This document shows positions 11,801-24,169 of a stretch of DNA of 64,000 bases, one piece after another. The first letter of the stretch is position 1; every line of letters starts with the position of its first letter. This DNA is from Siniperca chuatsi (lineage: Eukaryota > Chordata > Actinopteri > Centrarchiformes > Sinipercidae). The stretch covers positions 23,213,012 to 23,277,011 of the forward strand of contig NC_058063.1 in NCBI RefSeq assembly GCF_020085105.1. The letters run 5' to 3'. Below the pieces are notes generated by a model that was not told the origin of the DNA, ran no database searches, and saw only the letters and a program-made list of their open reading frames with translations. Both the position numbers and the translations under genes were made by a program.

Positions 11801-14800
11801 ACCCCAACCTTTACCCTAAGCTTAACCAAAAACCAAGTGCTAACCCTAAAACTTGGTGGTTTACCTTGTGGGGACCGGTCCCCAAATGGCACATTCACAC
11901 ACACACACGCACACACACACACACATTCACACACACGCACACACACATTCACACACAGTCATGTTGATAACTTTTCTATGTTTTCCCAGTTATTCCATCA
12001 TTCTGCTGGAGATTGCCACTCGCAGCGACCCCGTCCCAGTAAGTAACAATCTGATTGGTTGACTGTCCTGTCACTCCACTGTAACTCAGTGACTGTAATA
12101 GACTGACTGTAATAGAGAGCATAGACTGTATATGAGAAGTGGACGCAGCCACCGTGATGTCTCCCATTGGTTTGTGGACTAATGTTTTGAAGCCTCAGTT
12201 TGGCATTTTGGCGGTCGCCATCTTGGTTTTTTGGAGACAGGAGTGACCATATTTGGACGACAGAGAGTGGAGCTGGGGAGGGATCTGCATTGCTACGCCT
12301 CTACCCTAACTGACAGGTCGCCATGGTAGCGACTTGTCAATCACAAGGTAGCCACGCCCTAAAGCATACCCTGCTTTATTGTCTATTTTACTCTAAACGG
12401 GACCATTATTTCCAAAATGAACATCATACTGTATTAAAGAAAACTAGCAATTGAGACCATAAACTTATTAGGAAACCGTTTACGGAGGTAATAAATCAGG
12501 TGAGAAGTTGGGTCGTTTTCTCAAAGACTTCTATACAATCAGACATCTTTTTGCAACCAGTGGAGTCGCCCCCTGCTGGCCATTAGGAAGAATACAGGTT
12601 TCCACATTGGCTTCACTTTCCAGACCCGGAGGCTACGTCCACTTCTTTTATACAGTCTGTGGTGGAGAGGCAAAGTCCCCGCTGCATAATGTTTATCACC
12701 AGGTTGTTATGTGTGCTGCCTTCGTGGTCAGGTCACTGGTTAAATGAAGGACAAATAAATAAATAAATACTTTGCAGGCAGAGGAGTCCAATCTGGAGAG
12801 CGCCTGGTGTCCTCCTCTGCCAGAGCTGATCTCCAGTAAAGCCGACAGCACCTGCCCCTGTCCTGCTGACTACGTAGAGGTGTGTACACACTGTCTAGAT
12901 CTGCTTTTAACCTGCTTTTTATTGTCTTTAATCTGTTGTTTCACTCTTATAATTTCTATTTCTCGTGTCTCCAATTGTTTTAATGTTTACTTAATGAATT
13001 GCACTAACCTGTATGAAAGGTGCTATACAAATAAAGTTTGACTGACTGACTGATTACTTGATGGACAATACGATGATAGAAAAGTTCTAATTTGATCATT
13101 TTTGTTTGTTCGTATGCTGAGAAAGAAATCTCTCTTAACCTTTTCTGCCGTATTTTGTCCCGTGTGTCTTTCCGTAGCTGATCCGGCGATGTCGCTCTCG
13201 TAATCCCGCCCACCGACCCACCTTTGAACAAATCAAGAAGTTTGTTCATCGAATCAACCCGATCAAAGTCAGCCCGGTGGACATGATGATGAACCTGGTA
13301 ATAACATGCATCATACTCAGAGCAGACATCAGATTAAATGTAATATAGTATTTGGCTCAAATTTATAATTTACTTTCAAATACTTAAACTTCACATTGTA
13401 TCATATTGTATCCTGTCTTATATGATATATATTGTATCATGCTATATTATGGATGTGTACCGTATGTCACATCAAATTATACTGAATGCCACAGCATTTT
13501 GTCTTATTGTGACAAGCACTCAGTTGGCAGTTTATTAGGTACAGCTAGCTAAAACTAATGCAGTCCTGTAATAAATCCTGAGACGCGTTGATTCAACTGT
13601 ATGCTCGTTTTGGAGGATGTAGTTTAGGATGCTGTTGAACTGTATTTCATTATAAAGAGAGGTTTTTCTCCCCATTTATATCAATGGGCGTAGGCTATAT
13701 TACAGAAACACCTCTTTGTAACATTAGCATGTGTGAAATTTCTGCTGTTTACCATCAAGATGTACCGGACACTTGATGTATGCCAGATGTGTTATGTGCA
13801 GACTCCTGCAGTGTAAACAGGCAAAACTTCACTCATAACAAATTGTGTCAGTACAGGATTTAATCAGTATTATTTATCAGCCACACAGGACCATGAAAAG
13901 AGACTTTGCACACCTGTTTGATCATGTTTCTCTGAAATATTACCAGTGTAATAAAGTGATTTCCATCCAAAGCCATCAGTCTGCACCGATCACAGAGCCT
14001 GACAAATGTTTACAATATTAAATAGCAATAAACATGCTGTAACAGTGTGAGCTGTCTTACCTTAAAGCTAGTGTTTCTTTCTCACTGGTTTCTGCACAAA
14101 ACCATCCACCACCTTATTAAAATCCAGGGCTCTGACCAGATCACTGGGTGTTTATAGATGATTCTGCACTGCGAACTGAAGTTTCCTTCTAGGAATTTTT
14201 ATTTAAATCAGAATCAGAAATACTTCATTGAACCCCGAAGGGAAACTCTTTGTTACAGCAGCTCACCATTACGTCAGTGCACACAGGAGAAAGTACTAGC
14301 AAACAATATGATACAATACACTATAAAACAGGTCAGAAAATAAATTAAGTACCAGGTATAAGTATAAGATAAAATAAGTGTGAAGTGCCAAGTGGGTTTA
14401 CCGGTTGATGATGATAATACAGTATAATAATACAATGTAATAACATAAGTAATGAGTAGTAGTGCATGTACTGTCGAGTTGTGTGTAGCCACACGATTTA
14501 GTCACATGACGACTGTTTTGTATCATATCAAAACAAATCCCAACTCAGTGTAATATGAAGGTACAACTGTCTCTGTTTCAGATGGAGAAGTACAGTAAAC
14601 ATCTGGAGGTGTTGGTGGCCGAGCGGACTCAGGATCTGATGCATGAGAAACAGAGGACTGACAGGCTGCTATACAGTACGACTCACACATATACACACCT
14701 GTTCATCACGCCAGTTTAGTTACTGATGTCCAGCTGAAGTTTAAGCTGCAATACAAAATGTTACATGTTAATCATGTATACTTTCATTGTGTTAATAATA

Positions 14801-17496
14801 ATAATTTTCTGGTTTTGAGTTGCAGGTGCAGGTTTCTATTCTTATAAACAACATTGGAAGAAACCCAGAAAAGATGTATTTATATGCAGATGATACAGTT
14901 ATCTATACAGTTGCCCCGTTTAAACCAACCAATCTCCAAACTGCCTCCACAAACACCAGTTAACATTTTAACAATTAAAATCAACCCCGAATACACAAAA
15001 CAACAAATGTATAACTTTCTCCATCTCAACTTTCTGTACAAAAGGTAGATAACATTACTCGTATTGAAACGACAGGCGGGACTGAGTCTCTGAATGACAA
15101 ATTAACTTTCCACACAGAAACACAAACCCAAATAGTTTTTTTATTTCCCTTTTAAGAAATGCTTTCCCTTTGCAGCAAGAAAAAATATTACTCAGTCCAC
15201 ATTTTTATTTGTTCTGGATTATGGTGACATCCTGTGTACGCATGCGTCGGACTCACTACTAAAACGCTGCTTTCATATCAAGCATTCAAACTCCACATTC
15301 AAAAAAACGTTTCACGATGAACCCGTTTAAATAGTCGCGCTCTCTCCTTTACGGCTGTTCTCTTCGTGCGTTTCCATCCAGCTGGTTTTCCATCGTCTGA
15401 GCTTCGACTGGAGCTCTTTTTAATGACGTCATCTCGTTGCGTACTCTTTTTCTGCGATGGTTTAATGGCAGCGAGCTCATGTTCAAACAGCAGCAGTGGA
15501 TGGAAACAAGCAGCGAGTCACGTTTTCTTTGGATGATTTTCTGGAAATTCGCATTAAAATTTGCGCTTCATTTGGACTCGTGTGTTAACTACTCTACGCT
15601 GCCATTTGGCCAGTTCTCTCCTGTAAAAGAGATAATGTATCTGAAGAGACTTCCTGGTTAATTAAAATAAAAATATGTTTGTGTTGCAGGTATGCTTCCT
15701 AAACAGGTGGCTGATGACCTGCGGCAGGGGAAGCCGCTGCAGGCTCAGAGTTACGTCAGCGCCACCGTCTTCTTCAGGTAGCAGAGACAGGAACTGACTG
15801 TTTCACATGTGCAAGTCATAATCTGCCTTTTTAATTTCATTAATATCATCGTATATTAATTTGTTTTGACAATGAGCGAAACAGAAGAGTTAAATGATAC
15901 TATATAATTAATCCAAGCACTGTTAAAAATTATTTAACACTAAGAACATCAAAGATAAAAGTTTGTTAGAATAATAATGGCTACTTTTACTGTACTGAAT
16001 ATTTTGCTTGTCTGCATATTTGTGTTTATATACATTTTCGTCTTTATTGTTCTGTATTTGTCCATCACTGGGTGACAAGTGTCTACTTACTTTATTTCTG
16101 TTTCTTTTCTCTTTTTATGTGCAACTATGTCCATTTACCTCCTTGAGGGTCATCGTGGAACGAGAAGAAATCAAAGTATTAAGTCTAAAGTATGTGTGTG
16201 TGTGTGTGTGCAGCGATATCGTGGGCTTCACGCAGCTGTCCAGCAGCAGCACTCCTTACCAGGTCGTCGACCTCCTCAACAAACTCTACACGACGTTTGA
16301 CGACATCATCGACAACTACGACGTGTACAAGGTGGAAACCATCGGCGACGCCTGTGAGTGACAATATTTAGCTTATCCTCAAGATATAAATGGGGTGGAC
16401 AAAATAGAAACACCTCTTGGTATGGCTCAAACTACAGCATACATTATTATAATCTTGATGAGGGGAGGATTTATTGATCTCACTGTATCATCGTGTGGTC
16501 GTGTAGACATGGTGGTGTCTGGTGTTCCTCTGGAGAACGGGATCCTCCACGCCTCAGAGATCGCCAGCATGGCTCTGGACCTGGTGGGCGTCTGTCGCAC
16601 CTTCAGGATCCCCCACAAACCCAACACACAGCTGCAGATCCGAGCGGGGATACACTCCGGTACACACACGTTTCAAACAACATGTACTCCGGTGCACAGA
16701 AGTTGCTAAAAAAACAAATCAGAATCTGTCATTAAACCCATTTTCCCGCTCTTTTAACGTCTCTCTCTCTCTCTCTCTCAGGTCCGGTGGTGGCGGGGGT
16801 TGTAGGGACGAAGATGCCTCGTTACTGTCTGTTTGGAGATACAGTCAACACAGCATCCAGGATGGAGTCCACCAGTCTGGGTAACACTCAAAATCAATTG
16901 TTTCATCCATATTATATTCAGCGCACAGGCTGCTGGGCTACTGATCCCAGGTCTGCTGCTGTGGCTCTGTTATTAAGCACCCTGACCCCGTAGATCACGG
17001 AAAAGAACCGAAACCAACTGCAGTAACGTAGAATATGTAAACTGTATTTGTTTCTGGACTAAAACCAGAGCTAAAACCAGCGGCATGTTGCTTTATGAAC
17101 ATGCTAACGCTGCGTCGCTGCCTTTGCAGCCCTGAAGATCCAGTGCAGCTCCAGCGCGTTTTACCTGCTGGAGGAGATCGGCGGCTACGTGCTGGAGTGC
17201 AGAGGGACGCTGCAGGTCAAGGTGAGCCCGCTCCCACCACAGTCCAGTTCTGCCGGGCACTGGGAGCACTGGGAGCTCAGCCCAGTGACGCTGTCTGTCT
17301 CCAACAGGGGAAAGGTGACATGGTGACTTACTGGCTGGAGGGGAAGAAGACGTCTCTGGTCTCCAAGGACGTTAACCCCGACGCCAAGATGCCCAAACAC
17401 ATCGCCGTGGAGACGGAGGCAGAGGCGGAGAACGAGCGAGAGCTGTATTCCACCATACCGGGGATTCTGAACGACGATCTCCTGGATCCGGTCTGA
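2816..17496 (+). CDS. receptor-type guanylyl cyclase with short Cys-rich ectodomain
   Basis: Membrane enzyme predicted to turn GTP into cGMP when its ectodomain is engaged. Exons: 2816-2851, 3594-3705, 5013-5145, 5307-5430, 6181-6285, 7115-7217, 7883-8028, 8125-8197, 8498-8642, 9884-9970, 10062-10205, 10315-10436, 11247-11385, 11990-12038, 12778-12879, 13178-13297, 14582-14675, 15690-15777, 16214-16353, 16507-16659, 16782-16880, 17130-17221, 17308-17496. All phases agree, giving 2595 bases and 864 residues. A signal peptide (1 to about 19) precedes a ~215-residue ectodomain with many Cys, an N-W-T sequon (166-168) and a final C-G-D-G-V-C..D-C-G-E-C module (206-227). The membrane helix is 235-255. 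The kinase-homology domain keeps VAIK (331-334) but has HGRLKS (424-429) in place of HRD and DYG (444-446), as in pseudokinase domains. The dimerisation linker precedes the cyclase: SDIVGFT (641-647; metal-binding Asp 642), KVETIGDAY (680-688; Asp 686, Glu 682 for purine choice) and GDTVNTASR (757-765). Catalysis looks intact. The ectodomain does not resemble the natriuretic-peptide receptor fold; the ligand is unknown. Confidence 0.9.
7423..7580. repeat. dispersed SINE-like repeat, copy 1
   Basis: The core GACAGcAGAGAGATGACAGG leads into AAATGAGG, then GACATGCAACAAAGGTCC and a tRNA-B-box-like GTGAACCTGGGAC. Related copies are at 9600-9690 and 45220-45300. It sits in a guanylyl cyclase intron. 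Family assignment (tRNA-derived SINE) is inference; the shared sequence is seen directly. Confidence 0.6.
9600..9690. repeat. dispersed SINE-like repeat, copy 2
   Basis: It repeats the core of the copy at 7423 (GACAGTAGAGAGACGACAGG, then GACGTGCAACAATGGTCC) with scattered changes. It is intronic in the guanylyl cyclase gene. Confidence 0.55.
11893..11957. repeat. CA microsatellite
   Basis: (CA)n with ATTC and CG interruptions, directly upstream of the 11990 cyclase exon. Confidence 0.9.
12118..12660. mobile_element. non-autonomous DNA transposon with terminal inverted repeats
   Basis: The left end reads CATAGACTGTATATGAGAAG followed by TGGACG. The right end, read on the other strand, is ACAGACTGTATAAAAGAAGT followed by GGACG. 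These terminal inverted repeats bracket about 500 bases with no transposase frame. It lies in a guanylyl cyclase intron. Elements with this terminus are, to my knowledge, common in teleost introns; the superfamily is not assigned, and no clear target-site duplication was seen. Confidence 0.7.
12985..13045 (+). repeat. LINE/SINE 3'-tail-like fragment
   Basis: A tail of the form GGTGCTATACAAATAAAGTT followed by a TGAC microrepeat, typical of the 3' ends of fish non-LTR retroelements. It lies in a cyclase intron. Family assignment is from memory of similar tails. Confidence 0.45.
14196..14262 (-). repeat. dispersed motif with CCCC/GGGG stem and AATAAAG-like tail, copy 1
   Basis: On the minus strand: TGTAACAAAGAGTTTCCCTT then CGGGGTTCAATGAAGTATTT and CTGATTCTGATT. 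The same unit recurs at 22529 and 54196 on the plus strand. It is intronic here. Confidence 0.6.
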
Positions 17497-19544
17497 TCCC
17501 CGAGTTCACCGTTTGATGCGTTTCTTCAGTTGCGATCAGTGTTCGTTCACAGTCAGCCTGAAAAGTAAACATAACGTGTCGTTTGTTACGTGTATGTGGC
17601 TGTTTAATTATGTCATTAATCCACCGAACAACAAGATGCCTGCGGATTAAACACATTATCGTAACTGACAAAGCGTCAGGCAAAAATCTGGACAGGTGAA
17701 ATCACTATCGCTAGTTATTCTGTATAGCTGTCACTGTCAAACCTTCAGTTCTTTATTTGATTGTATCAAAAGGTGTTTTTTAAGTATATCTGATCATATT
17801 TTAGTAAGAGGTTTTCTGCACAGCTGCAAAACACCTCTTCTACATTAATTCAGAGACATTCGTGTTAATTATTTAAACTGTAGCGTGCGTACGGATACGC
17901 TGCAGTTCACAGCTGACACTGGAGCAAGAAATTAGTTAGTTAGCAGCTAAACTTACCTGCCAGGCTTTGACCGCTAACGATTAGGACTGGGTAAAGAAAA
18001 CAATGGATTTGCTGATATTTTGATGTTTGCGTGTTTAGCTTTCTCTGTGAATGTGTGTGCATCGTGCAGACTGTGGCTGACCTCAGCTTTAACAATAACG
18101 GACCGAACATATTAAAAACGTAAAACTGCCTCAGCCGGATTCTTCAGCTTGATGATTCAGATCTGTTTACGCTCAGACGTCTCTGCTGGCACGGCCGCGT
18201 CGTATGAATATTCATGTCGCATTGCTGAGCAGATGGACGGCTTGCAGAGACGGAGATGAAGGGATTTGTTTACCTGTTAGCGGCCAAGAAGGCCGACATG
18301 ACAACAGATGGGCAGACGGAGGAGGAGGAGGAGGAGGAAGAGACGAGTGGAGGAAAAGAAGCCAGATATCAAAGCAACATCTTTAATTTGTGATCCAGAT
18401 AATAAACTCTGGCCGTAGTTCAGTTATATTAAGCGCAGGTCCTTTACGAGCAGAATATCTCACCTGTTCTCACGATAATCTAAACATTTTGTTGTTAGTT
18501 GTGGAATCAGCGTCATCTTGTTACCTGGAGTTTTCTCACATGAAGCCTGATGTACGGAAGCTAAAACAGTAAGGATGCGAATTTTATAAGAAACTGAACT
18601 GCGACATTTTACCACCACTGAATGCTTAACGTTGACATTTAGATACTACTGAATTTAGAGCACTGAAATATTTTATTTTGAGAATCCAGCTAAGCTTGCG
18701 TCGCCTCTCGGAAACGTCCAGAAGGTATTTTTCGAGTTGTCCGTTTTCCAGCCGCTGGATCACGTGACACGAGAACGATCGATTCCTTTCGGGCCTGAAC
18801 TGAAACTGAAACAATCCAGCTTGATTTCTTTGACTTGAAAATGATCAATTAAACTTGAGCAACTTGAATTTTTTGGCCCTGATGGCGGCACGGCTGCCCG
18901 TCAGTCGGTCCGACCTCTTCGGTCCAGACTGAAACATCAGCAGCTGCTTCATCGTTCATGCTCCCCTCAGGATGAACTGTAATAACTCTGCTGATCCTCT
19001 GACTTTCCCTCTAGCGCCACCATCAGGTCGACACATTAATTTGGTTTCTGACCGAACACCTGCAGAGCTGCTGACGCTCCCATCAGCCTCAGCTGCACTC
19101 TGTGTCTACTGCTAATTAGCTAATGCTAGCATGCTAACACTCGTGCTAAACATCAGCACGATGGCATTGTCACTGTGAGCTTTGTAACTTAAAATAAAGT
19201 TTTTGAATCGTTGAAATGACCTCATTGGAATTTAAAAAGACAAGAATTCAAACCACATGAAGTCAGTCAGACGGTTAAAATCCTTCACAGTTATGAGTTC
19301 AGTTTAAACCTCAACATATTCACTTGTGGCTCCACATTTCAGGTTTCGCAGGAGCGCGAGTCCAGATCAGGAAGATAAAACATTTAGCTGCTCCGGGCGT
19401 CTTTAAATTAGAATATATTTTTACATTTGTACTCAGAGAGCTGCGCACTGCAGCACGAGTGTGTGTGTTTTATGGGCTCATCTGCATGAGTGGTTTGAAT
19501 ACGAGCACAGCTGCAAAAGGCAGCTCGCGTTTCCTTTTCATAAA

Positions 19545-19545
<1 letters not shown>

Positions 19546-19591
<46 letters not shown>
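19546..19591. repeat. CA microsatellite
   Basis: Nearly pure (CA)n of about 46 bases; a second one of about 30 bases follows at 19767-19796. Confidence 0.95.
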
Positions 19592-19594
<3 letters not shown>

Positions 19595-19764
19595 ACAAGC
19601 TATCCTTGTTAGGACATTGCATTGACTTCCATTCATTGCGGACAGCCTAACCCAAACCGTAACCTCAGAAATGTTTTGCCTCATTAGGACCGGGCTTTGG
19701 TCCCCATGAGGACTACTGGTCCCGACAAGGTCAGCGTTTGTACCGGAAAAGGTCCCCAATAGGT

Positions 19765-19798
<34 letters not shown>

Positions 19799-20540
19799 GA
19801 TCAGGTATAAAAACTAAACCAGCTGGTTTGTTCAGAAACATCCTCGTTAAATTTGAACATTTGTTCAACGTTGAATAAACAAATACGCAGCTCATTTCTC
19901 CTTCATCGCTGTTTATTTTGAGTTTTCAGCTACAAACTGGTTTTTACATTTTTTCCAGCTTTTTTTTTTATTATTATTATTGCACTTTGAATTAATGGGA
20001 AACTGAGCGTCCGAGTTAGAACAACTGACAAGTTGAGCTGAAATCAACAGAATCTACAGAAAGTTGGCCGGCAACTATCTTGATAATCGATTAAACATTT
20101 AAATGCAGGAATTTCCACATTTCTCTGTTTTATATTATTGTTTTGGTCACTTGTCCAAATATTCATAAACAAACAAAGGACACAGATTCAGACGGTAGCG
20201 TGTTATTTGGGGGGGGGGGTTGGGTAAATCCCCGTCGGACCGCTTATGAAGGAACTGCTCTCCGTCACGACACAAAAACACGATATTTAATGTCAGTAAG
20301 GTGTCCTCACCTGAAGCGAGCGTACGAGTGCAGGTATCAGCGTGAAGCTTGACGAGGGTTAAATTATTGATGGGAGGCAGCTTCTGTCCCCCAGTTTCTT
20401 TGATTATGTGTATATCGGATTTGTTTATCTGGAAGCGTGGCGAACAAAACAAGGCCCCGGGGCCCAAAACACAGCGAGGAGGGAAGAAGAAGAGCGGGGG
20501 GGGGGGGGGTAGCCTGGTGTTTAATTACAGATGAGAGCGA

Positions 20541-20543
<3 letters not shown>

Positions 20544-20575
<32 letters not shown>
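20544..20575. repeat. GT microsatellite
   Basis: Pure (TG)n run of about 32 bases; a (CA)n run of similar length lies at 20752-20783. Confidence 0.95.
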
Positions 20576-20577
<2 letters not shown>

Positions 20578-20746
20578 AAGTGGTTTTGTTAATAGGATGA
20601 GTACTCACCGAAAGAACCTCGCTCGCCCTCGCCGTTCATTTACATATCTGAGGACACACACATCAAAGAGAGCGTCTCATCGTTGTCAAACGAGACTGAG
20701 CGTGTGTGTGTGTGTGTCAGAGCTTTTAGTTACTGAATACATCAGA

Positions 20747-20785
<39 letters not shown>

Positions 20786-20872
20786 GAGCTGATTCCATTA
20801 GTATCGCCGGTTTGGTTTAAAATAAATCTGTGATTCGATCCTCCACGTTCACAGCCTGTAAAGAGTAATAAT

Positions 20873-20912
20873 AATTAATAATAATAATAATAATAATTAA
20901 TAATAATAATGA
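20873..20912. repeat. ATT/AAT trinucleotide microsatellite
   Basis: (AAT)n with a few interruptions. Similar runs lie at 42407-42451 and 56697-56732. Confidence 0.9.
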
Positions 20913-21406
20913 AATGAGGACATCGATCAGCTGGAAACAACAACTCTTTAATATCAAAGTGAACATGAATCTGGACAAATACATCGGCGCGAAGTACAAA
21001 TATTAAACAAATTAACTCACTTTTTCACTAAATGTGAAGCTGCAGCCGGCTAGCTTAGCTTAGCACAATGACTGGAAGCGGGGGGAAACAGCTAGCCTGG
21101 CTCTGAAGGTAAAGCGGCAGAGAACCTGTGAAACCGCTACAGGTGAAGGTGGATTTGTTACCTTTATTATCTTCTCAATTAAATTAATAAGATGAAAAAC
21201 GTCGAAACCCCCAAAATACTCAGTTTACGACAGGCCGAGGAACCAGCAAATCCTCACATTTAAGAGGCTGAAACCAGCGAAACCATTAACTGGATATCAA
21301 ATTAGCTGCCGATTCATTTTCTGATGATCGACTGATCGACTGATCGTTTCGGCTGCATTGAAACTATTGATCAGAGAGCTGTTGCACTGATGAAGAGCTG
21401 CTGCCA

Positions 21407-21512
21407 GCGTGTACCCACAACCCCCCCCGTTACCCACAACCCCCCCCGTTACCCACAACCCCGTTACCCACAACCCCGTTACCCACAAACCCCCCCGTTA
21501 CCCACAAACCCT
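21407..21512. repeat. minisatellite, C-rich unit
   Basis: About six head-to-tail copies of a unit of the form CGTTACCCACAACCCC, with C-run length varying between copies. It stands shortly before the second minisatellite at 21590. Confidence 0.85.
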
Positions 21513-21589
21513 TGTGTTTGGGGTCTTTTCCAACGTGTCAGTGCAGTTATTCTCGTTTCCATTCAGAAGCTTTCAGCGGCAGGTTCAGT

Positions 21590-21985
21590 CCACTCCTGAG
21601 TCTCTACAGGTCTGTCAGGTCTCTAGAGGTCTCTACAGGTCTGCCCGGTCTCTGCAGGTCTGTCAGGTCTCTAGAGGTCTCTACGGGTCTGTCAGGTCTC
21701 TACAGGTCTGTCAGGTCTCTACGGGTCTCTACGGGTCTGTCAGGTCTCTAGAGGTCTCTACGGGTCTGTCAGGTCTCTGCAGGTCTGTCAGGTCTCTAGA
21801 GGTCTCTACGGGTCTGTCAGGTCTCTACGGGTCTCTACGGGTCTGTCAGGTCTCTAGAGGTCTCTACAGGTCTGCCCGGTCTCTGCAGGTCTGTCAGGTC
21901 TCTAGAGGTCTCTACAGGTCTGCCCAGTCTCTACAGGTCTCTACGGGTCTGCCCGGTCTCTAGAGGTCTCTACAGGTCTGTCAGA
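21590..21985. repeat. minisatellite built on AGGTCTCTAGAGGTCT / AGGTCTGTC units
   Basis: About 400 bases of near-identical short units: CTACAGGTCTGTCAGGTCTC alternating with TAGAGGTCTCTACGGGTCTG. These form higher-order blocks, for example CAGGTCTCTAGAGGTCTCTA repeated many times. It happens to be open in more than one frame, but the peptides are pure repeat and no gene is inferred. Confidence 0.9.
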
Positions 21986-22528
21986 TCAAGCCTCTCAGCC
22001 CGTGAGACGGTCGAGCCCCAGGAGGGTTTAAACGGTCCATCTTCCTGAGAGAGAGAGAACAAATCACACTTACATCACGTGAACAAGAACAAACCGGGCC
22101 GTGTCTTTGAAAAGGGGTCAACGAAATGTGCGACACTGAGTTCAGGTCTGGGTCTTTCTTCACCGCCCCCCCTTTATTTACATTAACAAACGGTCGTGAT
22201 ACGGATCCGCTCACCAGCAGACAAACACCGATAAATCTGTGCAGAAACCAAAATATGTCGAAAGTAAAAGTCGGCAAATTTGTCGTAAAAACGCGATATT
22301 TCGATTATTTATAACAAACTCGTCCGTGCTGCTGTTGTTTTTACGTCGGCCGGACGTCCTGTCGTCATCAGCTGACTGTGGGACATCACTGTGACTCAGA
22401 CAAATCAATAACTGAAGAATCCAGCCGATGATGCTCTATATTGATTACATTCCTCGTTCTGAGCTGTACTGAACATTGAAGCATAATTACATAATCTTAT
22501 TTAATATTATCTGTACTTATATCTGTAA

Positions 22529-22565
22529 CGCCTGAATTTCCCCTCTGGGGATCAATAAAGGATTA
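22529..22565 (+). repeat. dispersed CCCC/GGGG stem motif, copy 2
   Basis: TGAATTTCCCCTCTGGGGAT followed by CAATAAAGG, matching the unit at 54196 and, inverted, 14196. It lies just beyond the SMIM27 coding region, on the opposite strand to that gene. Confidence 0.6.
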
Positions 22566-22916
22566 TAAACGATAATCAGTCTTTGTCATCAGTATAGTGT
22601 GAAAGAAAATCAATAACTGCTACAGCCGAAACGATTAGTCGAAAGAAAATTAACTATTCTGATGATCAGTTAGTCATTTTTTAAGGAAATGTGGCACAAA
22701 CGGGCCGTTTCCGGCTCCTCAGAGGAGAAAATTTGCTGGTTTTCTGTGACTTTTAAATAAAATCAACTTCAGGAAACTTTTTACAACTATTTTACATTTT
22801 AAAGACAAAACGATTAATCGATAATGAAAACATTGCTGTCCTAATAACGGGTATTTGAAAACAAACCAGACAGTTTGTGCACAAACGCTCACCTGTGTCG
22901 GCGGGCCAATGAGCCG

Positions 22917-24169
22917 TCAGCCTTGCTGGAGGAGGGCGGTCCTCTTCTCCAGCAGCCAATGAGCTGCGATCCTGCTGGCGTAGATCACGTAAGACCAGGA
23001 CAAGACCACAACAGCCAGCAAGACCTGAGAGACGCAAACAATAAGAGCCTCGGTTAACGACAAAGAGCCGTAAATTCAGATCGACTAGAAACTGAAAACA
23101 GCAGCGTGGCGACAAAGAAACGCCACCATGATTAAATTCAAGCCGTCAGACAAACTTGCGTCATTTTCACGTTCCCGGGTCTATCAGCGAGTTTCCGACG
23201 CGGTAACTCCCGCGTGACGTGACGGACAGAAGGCGTTTTCCATTCGCTAATCAAACAAACCGTCAATAAACAGATATATAAAGCAACATTTTTTCCAATA
23301 TATTCCCTGTCATGTGACCCAGTGACTCCAAACCAATGCCGAATTGTATCACTGCACTGGACAAATGAGACACACCTGTTGTTATTAGATTCTAGTGCTT
23401 CGTCTATTTTATATGAATATTTTGTAAGAAAAACGTTGAACAAAATTTATGAAGTTTCATAAAAATATCAATATAAAATAGAAGACGCACTAAAATCAGA
23501 TGGAACGAGGTGTGTCACGTTTGTCCAGTGTAGTAATAACATCCGGTATCGATTTGGAGTCCCTGGGTCACATGACATGGAAGCTGTTGGAAAAAATATT
23601 GATCTATAAATCTATTTATTGACGGTCCCTCAGTGAAGCCCCTGTGGCTAACAGCGGGCGCTTGGAGGTTCGCTAGCCGCCCTCTTGCTGCCAACACTGG
23701 GGGAACCTGAGTAAGAAGACGCCGCTGGACGCCGAGTGAACGTCTGTCAGATATCCAGCTAGTCTCACAGCGAGGAGGCCAAAAGCACCAGCGCTGTTTG
23801 CGTTATAACTGTCCAAAGTCACCATCTCAATGTAGCTAATATAACTTTTTAACACCAGCATGTAGCTAATCGCTCCCTCGTTAACTGACTGCCGCCACTC
23901 ATCACCCAGTAAAGAAATAATCCGTTTCATTTTAATTCGAGTTTCGTGCCACCGTGTTCATTTTAACTGTAAAACCTGCGAACCTTCGCCAAAACTAAAC
24001 AGGCTAGCTGGTTGCTAGCTAGCCGTTAGCTGGTTGCTAGCTAGCCGTTAGCTGCTAGCTTAACCAGGCACCTTCCCGGTGACTGAAAACAACGTTTAGC
24101 TGAGAGCGGGTGTGGTGACTGTACCACAGAGTAGATCCTGTCCAGAGCCCGTCTGCTGAAGGTCGCCAT
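22917..24169 (-). CDS. smim27: SMIM27, small integral membrane protein
   Basis: Two coding exons on the minus strand: 24169-24125 (15 codons, starting M-A-T-F-S-R-R-A-L-D-R-I-Y-S-V) and 23024-22917 (35 codons plus TGA). They join in phase 0 with GT and AG borders, giving 50 residues. One hydrophobic segment (about 15-31: V-V-L-L-A-V-V-V-L-S-W-S-Y-V-I-Y-A) is followed by a basic tail. From memory, human SMIM27 has the same S-R-R-x-L-D-x-I-Y-S-V-L-L-L-A start and a similar length. In human the gene (also called TOPORS-AS1) lies head-to-head with TOPORS, exactly as here. The cellular role is not well known. The C-terminal dozen residues differ from human, and a donor site at about 22893 suggests a further 3' UTR exon. 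Confidence 0.8.
23262..23625. mobile_element. long-palindrome MITE, copy 1
   Basis: Both ends read CCGTCAATAAA / TTTATTGACGG, and almost the whole 360 bases fold back on themselves: CATGTGACCCAGTGACTCCA on the left against GGAGTCCCTGGGTCACATGA on the right. Inside, TTCGTCTATTTTATATGAAT faces ATCAATATAAAATAGAAGAC. No transposase frame is present. It lies in the single SMIM27 coding intron. Superfamily not assigned. Confidence 0.75.

Larger units (their letters stand above)
17497..21400. other. intergenic stretch after the guanylyl cyclase
   Basis: The start should be 3' UTR of the cyclase gene. Beyond it I see CA/GT microsatellites (19546-19591, 19767-19796, 20544-20575, 20752-20783), an ATT repeat (20873-20912) and two G runs (20209-20219, 20497-20508). 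No exon with protein-family similarity was found on either strand. Confidence 0.55.

Noticed and set aside
16079-16300. Alternative frames around the first cyclase exon
   Set aside because: Only the frame giving S-D-I-V-G-F-T agrees with flanking exon phases.
21409-21963. 184-codon open frame rich in S-T-G-L / R-S-V-R-S-L repeats
   Set aside because: It is a translation of the minisatellite; no start context, splice structure or family match, and other frames over the array are open as well.
23138-23443. 101-codon minus frame with a near copy at 24717-24908
   Set aside because: The shared peptide is explained by the two MITE copies; it lies in inverted-repeat sequence and has no transposase motif.
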